From assembly GCF_006346395.1 (NCBI RefSeq), contig NZ_VDMS01000001.1, forward strand, positions 558,001-622,000: a DNA stretch of 64,000 bases. The letters are read 5' to 3'. This document shows positions 41,805-50,970 of this stretch, piece after piece (position 1 is the stretch's first letter; each line of letters starts with the position of its first letter). The translations under genes were made by a program, and so were the position numbers. The notes under the pieces were generated by a model that saw nothing but the letters and a program-made list of their open reading frames with translations, did no database searches and was not told the origin of the DNA. This stretch comes from Nocardioides plantarum. Lineage in GTDB: Bacteria > Actinomycetota > Actinomycetes > Propionibacteriales > Nocardioidaceae.

Positions 41805-42860
41805 ATGGAAGCAACCCCACCCACCACCGTCCACAAGCTCGCCGGCGAGGCGATCGGCACGCTGATCCTCGTGGTCGCCGCCTGCGCGAGCACGATCGGG
41901 ACCACCGGCGTCAACCCGGCCGCTGCCGGCTTCGCGCTCGTCGCCCTGACCTACGCGTTCGGGCGGTTCGCGGGCGGTCACTTCAACCCGGCCGTCACGC
42001 TCGGCTCGATCCTCGCCGGCCGCACCGCGTGGTCCGAGGGCGGCAAGCTCATCGGCGCCCAGTTCGTCGGTGGCCTCGTGGGCGGGCTGCTCCTGCTGAT
42101 CTTCGCCTTCGGCAACGACGGCTTCGAGGCCTTCGACACCCCCCTGGGCACCAACGGCTGGGGAGACGACGGCACCGGCTACGCCCTGTGGGCAGCGCTC
42201 CTGCTGACCCTCGTGGTGACCATGTTCTTCGTCCTCATCTGGCTCGCCCTCACCGACGTGCGCAACGAGATCGTCACGTTCGCCCCGCTCGCGATCGGCC
42301 TGGCGCTCGTCGCCGCCCTGACCGCGACCTCGGCCGCCACCGGCGGCACGGTCAACCCCGCGCAGTCGCTGGGCACCGCGGTGTTCTCCGGGTCCGACCC
42401 GCTGATCCAGGTGTGGGTCTTCCTGATCGGCACGATCCTCGGTGGCGTCGCTGCCGGTTTCGCCTACCCCGCGCTCTTCGGCGCCGACCGCGACAAGGTG
42501 CCCGGCTCGGGCCTCGACTTCGGCGGCCCCAAGGCCCCGCAGCAGAACTTCGGCCCCGGCGGCTACCAGCAGCAGTGGAACCAGCCCGGCGGCTACCAGC
42601 AGCCCGGCGGCTACCAGCAGCCCGGTCAGCCCGGTCAGCCCGACCAGTTCGCCCAGCCGCAGTCCGGCGGCTACTCCGCGCCGGCCGCTCAGGCGGCGAC
42701 GCCCCAGCCGGCCGCCGAGCCGCCGATCATCCAGGACGGGTGGCAGTGGGACCCGCAGGCCCAGCAGTGGATCCCCGCCCAGCAGCAGGCGCCGCAGCAG
42801 TCGTGGCCCAACCCGGCCAGCGGTGAGCAGACGCAGGTCCGCCCCAACGACGGAGTCTGA
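41805..42860 (+). CDS. MIP-family aquaporin with altered selectivity-filter positions and a long Gln/Pro/Gly tail
   Basis: A 351-residue channel. Six membrane segments plus the two half-helices carry HFNPAVT (NPA at 61-63) and TVNPAQS (NPA at 184-186). The residue after the second NPA is Gln187 where aquaporins nearly always have Arg, and by ungapped comparison from memory the position of the E. coli AqpZ filter His174 is Leu172. This would weaken the usual water-selective constriction. Residues from about 231 form a cytoplasmic tail with repeats of GGYQQPG and a DGWQWDPQAQQW segment, similar to motifs in actinobacterial membrane proteins with W-x-DP-x-W tails. It may conduct water, glycerol or another small solute. 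Confidence 0.88.
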   Translation: MEATPPTTVHKLAGEAIGTLILVVAACASTIGTTGVNPAAAGFALVALTYAFGRFAGGHFNPAVTLGSILAGRTAWSEGGKLIGAQFVGGLVGGLLLLIFAFGNDGFEAFDTPLGTNGWGDDGTGYALWAALLLTLVVTMFFVLIWLALTDVRNEIVTFAPLAIGLALVAALTATSAATGGTVNPAQSLGTAVFSGSDPLIQVWVFLIGTILGGVAAGFAYPALFGADRDKVPGSGLDFGGPKAPQQNFGPGGYQQQWNQPGGYQQPGGYQQPGQPGQPDQFAQPQSGGYSAPAAQAATPQPAAEPPIIQDGWQWDPQAQQWIPAQQQAPQQSWPNPASGEQTQVRPNDGV

Positions 42861-42884
42861 CCCCGACCACGCCCTGCACGCGCC

Positions 42885-43502
42885 CTACTCGCCCGCCTCC
42901 TGGCGGGCCAGCACGACCGAACCGGTGTCGGTCTCGACGAGGTCGAGGCCGACACCGTTCGTGTAGGTGGACCGGGTGACGACCCCGTCGGTGACGTCCT
43001 GGACCACGACGCTGTCGCGGTCGACCGAGAGGACCGTCGAGCGCAGGTCCTGGCCCGGGACGTCCGCGCGCCGGTAGCCGTCGCCACGGCGCGGCGAGGC
43101 CGCCATGACCAGGCCCGCCACGGCACCCCCGGAGCCGGCCCGCCAGGTCGCGCCGGGGGCCGCGTGGCCGAACCACCACACGTCCCCGAGGGCGTCCTGG
43201 GCGTAGAGGTCGGTCACACCGTCGAGCGTGACGGCGGTGGTGGGGACCCCGCCCACGTCGGGCCCCTTGCTGACGACCCGCTCGACCCGCGACCCGCTGC
43301 CGTCGGCGTACGTCGCGTCGTCGAGGCCGAACCACGGGTTGTCGATCGCGTCGACGAAGTCGGCCGGACCAGGTGACGGGGTCGGGATCACGAGCTCGTC
43401 GACGCCGGTCGAGGGGCTCGGGGCAGAGCCCGTGGAGCAGGCCGTCGTCCCTCCCAGGACGAGAGCCACCGCCACACCCACCCGCACCACTCGTCTGCGC
43501 AC
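42885..43502 (-). CDS. Putative lipoprotein of unknown function
   Basis: A 205-residue protein from the GTG at 43502 with an Arg-rich N-terminus, a hydrophobic core ([11 protein letters not shown]) and a lipobox-like TTAC with Cys22. A Ser/Pro-rich linker leads to a globular domain ([55 protein letters not shown]). The NPWF and DVWWFG segments recur in extracellular proteins of this group, but I know no function. It is divergent from mdh with about 80 bases between starts. Confidence 0.78.
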   Translation of the reverse strand: MRRRVVRVGVAVALVLGGTTACSTGSAPSPSTGVDELVIPTPSPGPADFVDAIDNPWFGLDDATYADGSGSRVERVVSKGPDVGGVPTTAVTLDGVTDLYAQDALGDVWWFGHAAPGATWRAGSGGAVAGLVMAASPRRGDGYRRADVPGQDLRSTVLSVDRDSVVVQDVTDGVVTRSTYTNGVGLDLVETDTGSVVLARQEAGE

Positions 43503-43584
43503 GGCCCCATCGTCGCTCAACGTCGGCGCGCTGCTAGCGTCGGGAGGCGTCAGCCACCCACCTTTCCTCGTCCCAGGAGTCCAC

Positions 43585-44571
43585 GTGAGCTCTGCTCCGT
43601 TGAAGGTCGCCGTCACCGGCGCCGCCGGCCAGATCGGCTACAGCCTGCTCTTCCGTCTCGCGAGCGGCGCGCTCACGAACGGCCGTCCGATCGAGCTGCG
43701 ACTGCTCGAGATCACCCCGGCCCTCAAGGCGCTCGAGGGGGTCGTGATGGAGCTCGACGACTGCGCCTTCCCGAGCCTCGCGGGTGTCGAGATCGGTGAC
43801 GACGCCGAGAAGATCTTCGACGGCGTCAACCTCGCCCTGCTGGTCGGCGCGCGCCCGCGCGGCCCGGGCATGGAGCGCGGCGACCTGCTCTCGGCCAACG
43901 GGGCGATCTTCACCGCGCAGGGCAAGGCCCTCAACGCGGTCGCGGCCGACGACGTCCGCATCGGGGTCACCGGCAACCCGGCCAACACCAACGCCCTGAT
44001 CGCCCACAAGAACGCCCCCGACATCCCGGCCGAGCGGTTCTCGGCGCTGACCCGCCTCGACCACAACCGGGCGATCTCGCAGCTCGCCGCCAAGACCGGC
44101 GCCCCCGTCACCGACATCACCAAGATGACGATCTGGGGCAACCACTCCGCCACCCAGTACCCCGACCTGTTCCACGCCGAGGTCGCCGGCAAGAACGCCG
44201 CCGAGACCGTGGGCGACCAGGACTGGCTCGAGAACACCTTCATCCCGACGGTCGCCAAGCGCGGCGCCGCGATCATCGAGGCGCGTGGCTCCTCCTCGGC
44301 CGCGTCGGCCGCCTCGGCCACCGTCGACGCCGCCCGCGACTGGCTCTTCGGCTCGGCCGAGGGCGACTGGGTCTCGATGGCGGTCGTGTCCGACGGTTCC
44401 TACGGCGTCCCCGAGGGTCTCGTGTCCTCGTTCCCCGTCACCACCAAGGACGGCGACTGGTCGATCGTCCAGGGCCTCGACATCGACGACTTCTCGCGCG
44501 CCCGCATCGACGCCTCGGTCGCCGAGCTCGCCGACGAGCGCGACGCGGTCACCGAGCTCGGCCTCATCTAG
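43585..44571 (+). CDS. mdh: Malate dehydrogenase
   Basis: Oxidises malate to oxaloacetate with NAD. The 328-residue protein is of the cytosolic-like actinobacterial type: GAAGQIGY (12-19) binds [17 protein letters not shown] supplies substrate-binding Arg residues, [12 protein letters not shown] follows, and [12 protein letters not shown] carries the catalytic His. The start is the GTG at 43585, 5-6 bases after an AGGAG ribosome site at 43575-43579; longer upstream frames have no family similarity. A strong terminator follows. Confidence 0.97.
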   Translation: MSSAPLKVAVTGAAGQIGYSLLFRLASGALTNGRPIELRLLEITPALKALEGVVMELDDCAFPSLAGVEIGDDAEKIFDGVNLALLVGARPRGPGMERGDLLSANGAIFTAQGKALNAVAADDVRIGVTGNPANTNALIAHKNAPDIPAERFSALTRLDHNRAISQLAAKTGAPVTDITKMTIWGNHSATQYPDLFHAEVAGKNAAETVGDQDWLENTFIPTVAKRGAAIIEARGSSSAASAASATVDAARDWLFGSAEGDWVSMAVVSDGSYGVPEGLVSSFPVTTKDGDWSIVQGLDIDDFSRARIDASVAELADERDAVTELGLI

Positions 44572-44587
44572 GCCCCATCAGCTCACA

Positions 44588-44631
44588 CCACATCGACCCG
44601 TCGCCCGTGGGCGACGGGTCGATGTGGTTTT
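44588..44631 (+). terminator. Intrinsic terminator of mdh
   Basis: Nineteen-base perfect arms at 44588-44606 and 44609-44627 followed directly by TTTT, 17 bases after the mdh stop. It is a textbook rho-independent structure on the plus strand. Its 3' edge touches the stop codon of the convergent DUF3017 gene. Confidence 0.92.
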
Positions 44632-44975
44632 CAGGGCTGGTCGGGGATCGACCCGGCCAGCCACCACAGCGACGTCCCCACGACCAGCAGGAGCAGCACG
44701 TCGATCGAGCGGCGGCGTACGGCGAGCATGCCGGCGTCGTCCTGTCGCAGGACCAGGCGGAGCACGCCGGCCGCGATCAACGCCGAGGCCAGCACCCGGA
44801 CGCCGACGCGCCAGTCGCCGAGCACGATCACCAGGAACGCGGTGCCGGAGGCGGCCAGGACGCCGAGGTAGAAGACGCCACCGATGCGCTCGGGCCAGAG
44901 CCGTCGGCGCCGACGGGGCGCGACGGCCTCGTCGATCGGCTCCGGCACGGCGGCGGGCTCCACGGGGTCGGTCAC
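44631..44975 (-). CDS. DUF3017 membrane protein
   Basis: A 114-residue protein with a charged N-terminal tail (EPIDEAVAPRRRRRLWPER) and three hydrophobic segments (about 32-50, 57-71 and 88-107). Length, topology and position directly after folD match the DUF3017 family, which accompanies folD in many actinobacteria but has no known role. The start lies 5 bases after the folD stop, so it is co-transcribed with folD. Confidence 0.85.
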   Translation of the reverse strand: MTDPVEPAAVPEPIDEAVAPRRRRRLWPERIGGVFYLGVLAASGTAFLVIVLGDWRVGVRVLASALIAAGVLRLVLRQDDAGMLAVRRRSIDVLLLLVVGTSLWWLAGSIPDQP

Positions 44976-44980
44976 CGGGA

Positions 44981-45838
44981 TCAGGACGCCGCGTCCTCGA
45001 GAGCCCGCTCGGCGCGGGCGACGATGTTGGTCAGCAGCATCGCGCGGGTCATCGGGCCGACGCCGCCGGGGTTGGGCGAGACCCAGCCGGCGACGTCCCA
45101 GACGTCGGGGGCCAGGTCGCCGGCGATCTTGCCGTCGACGCGCGAGACACCGACGTCGAGCAGCGCGGCCCCGGGCTTGACCATGTCGGCAGTGACCAGG
45201 CCGGGTACGCCGGCGGCTGCGACGACGACGTCGGCCTCACGGACGTGGGCGGCCAGGTCGCGGGTGCCGGTGTGGCACAGGGTGGTGGTGGCGTTCTCGG
45301 ACCGGCGGGTCAGCAGCAGGCCGAGCGGCCGGCCGACGGTGAGCCCGCGTCCGACGACCACGACGTGGGCGCCGTCGAGCTCGACCCCGTGGCGGCGCAG
45401 CAGCTCGATGCACCCGATGGGCGTGCACGGCAGCGGGCCGGCCTCGCCCAGGACGAGCTTGCCGAGGTTGACCGGGTGCAGACCGTCGACGTCCTTGTCG
45501 GGGTCGACGCGCGAGAGCAGCCGGAACTCGTCGAGACCGGTGGGCTGCTGGACCAGGAAGCCGGTGCACGACGGGTCGGCGTTGAGCCGGTCGATCTCGG
45601 CCTCGACCTCGGCCTGGGTCGCGGTGGCCGGCAGGTCGACCCGCAGGGACTCGATGCCGATCTCGGCGCAGTCCTTGTGCTTGGCGCCGACGTACCAGTG
45701 GGAGCCGGGGTCGTCGCCGACCAGGACGGTGCCGAGCCCGGGCACGACGCCCTTCTCACGCAGCAGGGCGACCCGCTCGGTGAGCTCGGCCTTGATGGTC
45801 TTGAGGGTGGCGGTGCCGTCGAGCCTCTGCGCAGTCAC
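44981..45838 (-). CDS. folD: Bifunctional methylenetetrahydrofolate dehydrogenase/cyclohydrolase
   Basis: Interconverts 5,10-methylene-, methenyl- and 10-formyl-tetrahydrofolate, the formyl donor for purN and purH encoded nearby. The 285-residue protein has Tyr49 and catalytic Lys53 in [20 protein letters not shown] for NADP and the C-terminal [12 protein letters not shown] use the GTG at 45838, giving [12 protein letters not shown] near the N-terminus as expected. The DUF3017 gene follows at 5 bases. Confidence 0.96.
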   Translation of the reverse strand: MTAQRLDGTATLKTIKAELTERVALLREKGVVPGLGTVLVGDDPGSHWYVGAKHKDCAEIGIESLRVDLPATATQAEVEAEIDRLNADPSCTGFLVQQPTGLDEFRLLSRVDPDKDVDGLHPVNLGKLVLGEAGPLPCTPIGCIELLRRHGVELDGAHVVVVGRGLTVGRPLGLLLTRRSENATTTLCHTGTRDLAAHVREADVVVAAAGVPGLVTADMVKPGAALLDVGVSRVDGKIAGDLAPDVWDVAGWVSPNPGGVGPMTRAMLLTNIVARAERALEDAAS

Positions 45839-45864
45839 GGGCCTCAGTCTAGGGACGCCGTACC

Positions 45865-47103
45865 TCACACCCCGACCGGCGCTCCGACCTTGACGAGGTG
45901 GCGCTCGGCGGCGCGGGCAGCGGGGTGGGAGACGACGGCGGCGGTCACGGCGATGACCGCGATCACGGCCCACCCGGGCGGGCCCCACTCCAGGGCGAGG
46001 AAGGTGAACAGCGCCGGGAAGATGATCGACTCGACCTGACCGCCCATGCCCCACACGCCCTGGTAGTCGCCGAGGCGGCGGTGGTCGGAGAGCTCCGAGG
46101 CGAACCCCCAGCTGGCGGCGGACTGCCACAGCTCGGCGCCGGTGATGGTGACGTGGCCGACCCAGATCAGCGCGATCGAGACCCAGCCGACGGTCTCGTG
46201 GGTGATGCTGATGACCAGGCAGGACAGCACGAACGCCCAGCCCGACCAGCGCACCGCCCGCAGCGCCCCGGCGACCGTCTCGGAGCCGCGCGACGCGCGC
46301 ACCTGCAGGCAGACCGCCAGCACGGTGTTGGTGCCGAACAGCCAGGCGAGCAGCTGGTGCGGGGCGTCGGTGCGCTCGACGAGCCACAGCGGGACCACGA
46401 CGTTGAGCAGCACCTGGTTGGACTGCAGCACGCCGTTGCACAGCGACAGCACCACGAAGCCCGGGTTGCGCAGCGCCGCTCCCCCGGCCAGCTCGAGGTC
46501 GCCGTGCGCCTTGGGTGGCCGGGTGATGGTCGGCAGGAACGAGACCATCACCGCGTTGAGCACGAGCAGACCGCCGGTGAGCAGGGGGACGCCGATGATC
46601 GCCTCGCGGCTGCCGACGCCCAGGGCGATGCCGCCGGCGGCCGCCCCGAGCGTGTAGCCGACGTTGCGGGCGGCGCGCATGTAGGCCATCGCCCGGACCC
46701 GGGTCTCCCGCGGGAACACCGCGATCCGATAGACCTCGCGCGCCGAGCGCGCCGCGGTCTCGACGCAGGCCAGCACCGCCAGCATGGCCACGAACGCTGC
46801 GAAGGAGCCGATCAGCGGCCAGATCAGGTAGAGCCCCGCCTCGAGCAGCGAGGCGACGACCCAGAGCCGCTTGGCGCCCACGACGTCGGTGAGCCGACCG
46901 AGCGGGATCGACAGCGCGAGACTGACGGCCGCCGCCACCGACATGCCGAGGCCCACCTGGGCGCCGCTGAGCCCCACGATCTGGGTGAAGAACACCGCCG
47001 TCCCGGTGAGGAACGACCCGGTCGCGAACGCCGACAGCACGCACTGGAGGGCCAGGTCGCGCTCGAGCTTGGACTTCGGCAGCACGTTGCTCAACACACC
47101 CAC
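45865..47103 (-). CDS. MFS transporter of unknown substrate
   Basis: A 412-residue membrane protein with 12 predicted segments and the MFS loop-2/3 motif in [14 protein letters not shown] and [17 protein letters not shown]. The start is the GTG at 47103, just after a short gap from purH. Nothing in the sequence points to a particular substrate. It ends 26 bases before the folD start and may be read together with it. Confidence 0.88.
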   Translation of the reverse strand: MGVLSNVLPKSKLERDLALQCVLSAFATGSFLTGTAVFFTQIVGLSGAQVGLGMSVAAAVSLALSIPLGRLTDVVGAKRLWVVASLLEAGLYLIWPLIGSFAAFVAMLAVLACVETAARSAREVYRIAVFPRETRVRAMAYMRAARNVGYTLGAAAGGIALGVGSREAIIGVPLLTGGLLVLNAVMVSFLPTITRPPKAHGDLELAGGAALRNPGFVVLSLCNGVLQSNQVLLNVVVPLWLVERTDAPHQLLAWLFGTNTVLAVCLQVRASRGSETVAGALRAVRWSGWAFVLSCLVISITHETVGWVSIALIWVGHVTITGAELWQSAASWGFASELSDHRRLGDYQGVWGMGGQVESIIFPALFTFLALEWGPPGWAVIAVIAVTAAVVSHPAARAAERHLVKVGAPVGV

Positions 47104-47283
47104 GGCGTCATCCTCTCAACTCCCGTCCACCGGGTTTGCGACCGGCGTACGCCGTTCTCGACCGCACGTCCCGCCCGGGCGTCGCCGTGCGACTCCGGGG
47201 GCGGCTCATCCGCTTCTGGGGCGTTGCAACGGGCCCGGAGTGCAGGAGTCCCCGGGTACCCGGGGATCCCTGCCACCCGCGAA

Positions 47284-48864
47284 TCAATGCGCGAAGTGCC
47301 GCGTCCCGGTGAAGTACATCGTGACCCCCGCGGCCTCGGCGGCCTCGACGGTCAGGTTGTCGCGCATCGACCCACCGGGCTGCACGATCGCCGCGACTCC
47401 GGCGTCGATGAGGATCTGCGGGCCGTCCTCGAACGGGAAGAACGCGTCGGAGGCGGCCACCGAGCCGGCGGCCCGATCGCCGGCGCGCGAGACCGCGAGC
47501 CGGCAGGAGTCGACGCGGTTGACCTGGCCCATGCCGACGCCGACGGACGCGCCGTCCTTGGCGAGCAGGATGGCGTTGGACTTCGCCGCGCGCACCGCGC
47601 GCCACGCGAACGCGAGGTCGGCGAGGACCTCGGGCGAGGCGGGCGTGCCGGTGGCGAGGGTCCAGGTGGTCGGGTCGTCGCCGTCGGCGTCGATGGCGTC
47701 GCGGTGCTGCATCAGCAGGCCTCCCGACACCGGGCGGGTCTCGACGCCTCCGCGGGTGGGCGCCTCGGCGACCAGGACCCGGATGTTCTTCTTGCGGGCC
47801 AGTACCTCGACCGCGCCGTCGTCGTACGCCGGGGCGACGATGACCTCGGTGAAGACCTCGGCGACCTGCTCGGCCATGGCGACCGTGACCGGCCGGTTGG
47901 CCGCGATCACGCCACCGAACGCCGAGGTCGGGTCGCACTCGTGGGCGCGGCGGTGGGCCTCGGCGACGTCGCTGCCGACGGCGATGCCGCACGGGTTGGC
48001 GTGCTTGATGATCGCCACGGCCGGCTCGTCGAAGTCGTAGGCGGCGCGGCGGGCGGCGTCGGTGTCGAGGAAGTTGTTGTAGGACATCTCCTTGCCGTGC
48101 AGCTGCTCGGCCTGGGCGAGCCCGGCCGGGCCGTGGTCGTCGACGTAGAGCGCGGCGGGCTGGTGCGGGTTCTCGCCGTAGCGCAGGCCGGTGGCCTTGG
48201 TCCAGGTCGCCCCGACCCACGCCGGGAACCCGTCGCCCTCGGAGGTGTCGGTCAGCACGCTGCCCATCCACGAGGCGACCGCGACGTCGTACGTCGCCGT
48301 GTGGACGAACGCCTCGGCAGCCAGCCGCTGCCGCTGGGCGAGGGTGAACCCGCCCGCGGAGACCGCGGCGAGCACGGCGTCGTAGGAGGCGGGCGAGGTG
48401 ATCACGCCGACCGACGGGTGGTTCTTGGCCGCGGCGCGCACCATCGACGGGCCGCCGATGTCGATCTGCTCGACGCAGTCGTCGGGTGCGGCCCCCGAGG
48501 CGACGGTCTCGGTGAACGGGTAGAGGTTGACCACGACCAGGTCGAACGGCTCGACCTCGAGATCGGCGAGCTGCTGCACGTGGGCGGGGAGGCGGCGGTC
48601 GGCGAGGATGCCGGCGTGCACGCGGGGGTGCAGCGTCTTGACGCGCCCGTCGAGGCACTCGGGGAACCCGGTGAGGTCCTCGACCCGGGTCACCGGCAGA
48701 CCCAGGCCCTCGATCAGCGCGGCCGAGCCGCCGGTCGAGACGAGGGCGACGCCCGCGTCGTGGAGGCCCCGGACGAGCCCCTCGAGCCCGGTCTTGTCGT
48801 AGACGGACACGAGGGCCCGCTTGATCTCGATGCGGTCGGGGCGGTCGGGTGTCTGGTCAGCCAT
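47284..48864 (-). CDS. purH: Bifunctional AICAR formyltransferase/IMP cyclohydrolase
   Basis: Catalyses the last two steps of IMP synthesis: formylation of AICAR with 10-formyl-THF, then ring closure. The 526-residue protein has the N-terminal IMP cyclohydrolase ([42 protein letters not shown]) and the C-terminal transformylase ([34 protein letters not shown] with the catalytic Lys-His, [10 protein letters not shown]). The ATG at 48864 has an AGGAG site upstream; the longer upstream frame is excluded because it would run through the ZTP riboswitch. Riboswitch control links expression to ZMP/ZTP, which accumulate when 10-formyl-THF is short. Confidence 0.97.
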   Translation of the reverse strand: MADQTPDRPDRIEIKRALVSVYDKTGLEGLVRGLHDAGVALVSTGGSAALIEGLGLPVTRVEDLTGFPECLDGRVKTLHPRVHAGILADRRLPAHVQQLADLEVEPFDLVVVNLYPFTETVASGAAPDDCVEQIDIGGPSMVRAAAKNHPSVGVITSPASYDAVLAAVSAGGFTLAQRQRLAAEAFVHTATYDVAVASWMGSVLTDTSEGDGFPAWVGATWTKATGLRYGENPHQPAALYVDDHGPAGLAQAEQLHGKEMSYNNFLDTDAARRAAYDFDEPAVAIIKHANPCGIAVGSDVAEAHRRAHECDPTSAFGGVIAANRPVTVAMAEQVAEVFTEVIVAPAYDDGAVEVLARKKNIRVLVAEAPTRGGVETRPVSGGLLMQHRDAIDADGDDPTTWTLATGTPASPEVLADLAFAWRAVRAAKSNAILLAKDGASVGVGMGQVNRVDSCRLAVSRAGDRAAGSVAASDAFFPFEDGPQILIDAGVAAIVQPGGSMRDNLTVEAAEAAGVTMYFTGTRHFAH

Positions 48865-48896
48865 GGGGCGTCTCCTGGGTCGAGGGTTCGAGGACG

Positions 48897-48975
48897 GAGG
48901 GTCACCCAGGCGGACGATGACCTCGACGTTCACTCCCCGGTGGTTGCCCACCTGCGCCAGTCGTGTGGCCGCAGC
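48897..48975 (-). promoter_or_regulatory. ZTP (pfl) riboswitch upstream of purH
   Basis: On the minus strand the leader reads CGACTGGCGCAGGTGGGCAA, then CCACCGGGGAGTG, a spacer, then CCGTCCGCCTGGG-type sequence (here CGTCCGCCTGGGTG). These are the conserved blocks of the pfl/ZTP aptamer in the expected order: CGACUGGCG, the CCACCGGGGAGYG junction and the CCGCCUGGG pseudoknot strand. It occupies the gap between the purN stop and the purH start, about 35 bases before the purH ATG. ZTP aptamers commonly precede purH and folate genes, which fits. Edges are approximate. Confidence 0.92.
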
Positions 48976-49584
48976 CTATCGCCCGAACCGGACCCGGCGA
49001 CCCTCGACGGTGAAGCCCTCGCGGGCCATCCGTCCGACCGCCTCGACGAGCATCGTGCGCTCGGCGACCTTGATCCGGTCGTGGAGGGAGTCGACGGTGT
49101 CGTCGTCCTCGACGGGGACGGTGGTCTGCGCCACGATCTGGCCGGTGTCGACCCCGGCGTCGACCATGAACAACGTGGCCCCGGTGACCTTGACGCCGTA
49201 GTCGAGCGCCTCGGCCGGGCCGCGCATCCCCGGGAAGGACGGCGACAGGGCGGGGTGGGTGTTGACCACGCGCCCGCCGTGGGCGGCCAGGAACGACTCC
49301 CCCACCAGCTTCATGAAGCCTGCGAGCACGACGAGGTCGGGCCGGTGCGCGGCCACCTCGGCGGCCAGGGCGGCGTCCCAGTCCGCCCGCGTCGGGTGGT
49401 CCTGGACCCGGCACACGAACGTCGCGACCCCGGCCCGCTCGGCCCGCGCCAGACCCTCGATGCCGGGCCGGTCGGCACCCACGGCGACCACCTGCGCGCC
49501 GTACGACGGGTCGGCGCAGGCCTCGAGCAGGGCCTGCAGGTTGGTGCCGCCGCCGGAGACGAGGACGACCAGGCGCGCGGACAC
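48976..49584 (-). CDS. purN: Phosphoribosylglycinamide formyltransferase
   Basis: Transfers a formyl group from 10-formyl-THF to GAR in purine synthesis. The 202-residue enzyme has SGGGTNLQALL (phosphate binding), and the catalytic Asn108, His110 and Asp146 in VVNTHPALSPSFPG and VDAGVDTGQI. The GTG at 49584 is 10 bases from the perM-like stop. The purH gene follows, but with its own ZTP riboswitch in between, so purH can be tuned separately from purN. Confidence 0.97.
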   Translation of the reverse strand: MSARLVVLVSGGGTNLQALLEACADPSYGAQVVAVGADRPGIEGLARAERAGVATFVCRVQDHPTRADWDAALAAEVAAHRPDLVVLAGFMKLVGESFLAAHGGRVVNTHPALSPSFPGMRGPAEALDYGVKVTGATLFMVDAGVDTGQIVAQTTVPVEDDDTVDSLHDRIKVAERTMLVEAVGRMAREGFTVEGRRVRFGR

Positions 49585-49594
49585 GCCCGGGACA

Positions 49595-50878
49595 CTACTG
49601 GTCGAGCGTGACCTCGACCGGCATGGTCCGCCGCTGCCACCACGTCACGGCGAGGCCGCCGAGCAGTCCACCGATGCCGAAGGCGGTGACGGCGTGCAGC
49701 AGCACGTCGAAGGCGTACGGCGCCACGTCGGCCATCCGGCCCGGCCCGACCGCTCCACCGGCGAGGGAGGTGGCCAGCCCGAACAGCACACCGGCGGTGA
49801 TGCCGCCGGCGGCACCGCGCACGGCGCCCTCGGCGTAGTAGGCCGTCGGCCACACCCACTGCGACCAGGCGGCCGCGGCGAACGCCACGACCGGCGGCAG
49901 CAGGAACACCCACCCGGTCCAGGCCGGGGTCGGGCCCTCGTCGGGGAGGGCGGCGAGCATGGGGAACGCCGGCAGCGCTCCGAGGACCACGGCGCCCGGG
50001 GAGACCAGGGTGCCGGTGCCGACGGTGAAGCCAGGGCCGAGGAGGTAGGAGCTGCTGAACAGCACGGCGTTGGGCAGCAGGACGATGCTGAGGACGATGA
50101 CGAGCGCGAGCGCTCCGCCGCCCCCGCCGACCTGACCCATCACGTTGGCCGCGGTCGAGAAGTCGACCACCAGCGCCACGACGAACGCCGCGAGGGACAC
50201 CACGAGCCACACCGTCACGATCCGGCGCGCGACGGCGGCAGAGGCCCGCACCGTCACCGGGACGTACGCCGTCCAGATCGCCAAGCGACCCGCTCCGGCC
50301 GCGATCGCGGGGACGCCCACGACAGCACACAGCAGCAGCGACCACAGCACGACCCGCGGGGTGCTCGGCGCGGTCGCCGCGGAGGCGGCGAGCGTGATCG
50401 TCACCACGGCCACCAGGACGTAGCCCGCGGCGAACATCAGCGCCGCCAGCGGCACCACGACGTCGCGCTGGCCGTCGGCGATGCCGTCGGCGTCGGGCCC
50501 GTGGCCCGAGACCGACCAGCCGATGCGTTGACCGACGCGCCAGATCGCCCAGGCACACATCAGGGTGACGCCGAGGGGCATCGCCGTGATCGGGACTCCC
50601 CCGACGCTCACGCCGGAGCCGTGCCCCATCAGCCAGCCCAGGGCGCCGATGCGCAGACCGTCGCGAGGGGCCCCGTGCGCGCCGCCGTCGCTGAGGTACC
50701 AGCCGGCGACCCCGGTGGCCAGGCAGACCAGCAGGGTGGCCGCAGCCGCGGTCGCGCCGCCGGCGACGGAGACCAGCACCAGCGGGCGTCGGGTCGCCAG
50801 GTCGTGGCGGACCTGGTCGCTCGAGCGGCCGGCAGATCGGGCCGAGGACCGGTGGGGAGGCGGGAGCAACGTGGTCAT
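49595..50878 (-). CDS. perM: PerM-like polytopic membrane protein (DUF6350)
   Basis: A 427-residue protein with many hydrophobic segments and a basic N-terminal tail. It resembles the DUF6350 family that in mycobacteria includes Rv0955 (PerM), an integral membrane protein linked to cell division and persistence. The synteny perM-purN-purH is the same as Rv0955-Rv0956-Rv0957. No enzymatic motif is visible, and a division role in this organism is an inference from the family. It starts at the ATG at 50878 and is the first gene of the cluster. Confidence 0.8.
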   Translation of the reverse strand: MTTLLPPPHRSSARSAGRSSDQVRHDLATRRPLVLVSVAGGATAAAATLLVCLATGVAGWYLSDGGAHGAPRDGLRIGALGWLMGHGSGVSVGGVPITAMPLGVTLMCAWAIWRVGQRIGWSVSGHGPDADGIADGQRDVVVPLAALMFAAGYVLVAVVTITLAASAATAPSTPRVVLWSLLLCAVVGVPAIAAGAGRLAIWTAYVPVTVRASAAVARRIVTVWLVVSLAAFVVALVVDFSTAANVMGQVGGGGGALALVIVLSIVLLPNAVLFSSSYLLGPGFTVGTGTLVSPGAVVLGALPAFPMLAALPDEGPTPAWTGWVFLLPPVVAFAAAAWSQWVWPTAYYAEGAVRGAAGGITAGVLFGLATSLAGGAVGPGRMADVAPYAFDVLLHAVTAFGIGGLLGGLAVTWWQRRTMPVEVTLDQ

Positions 50879-50970
50879 GGCCGGTCCATCGTGACCCGAC
50901 GGGGCGGCGTACCGGTGCTCCCACGCCGACCACGGCTCCCTCGTGCCGGTCGTCTACCGTGAAGGCCGCC

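Noticed and set aside
48865..48951. Longer start for purH at 48951
   Set aside because: The extra 29 codons would be a translation of the ZTP riboswitch and leader; the ATG at 48864 has a ribosome site and the normal N-terminus.
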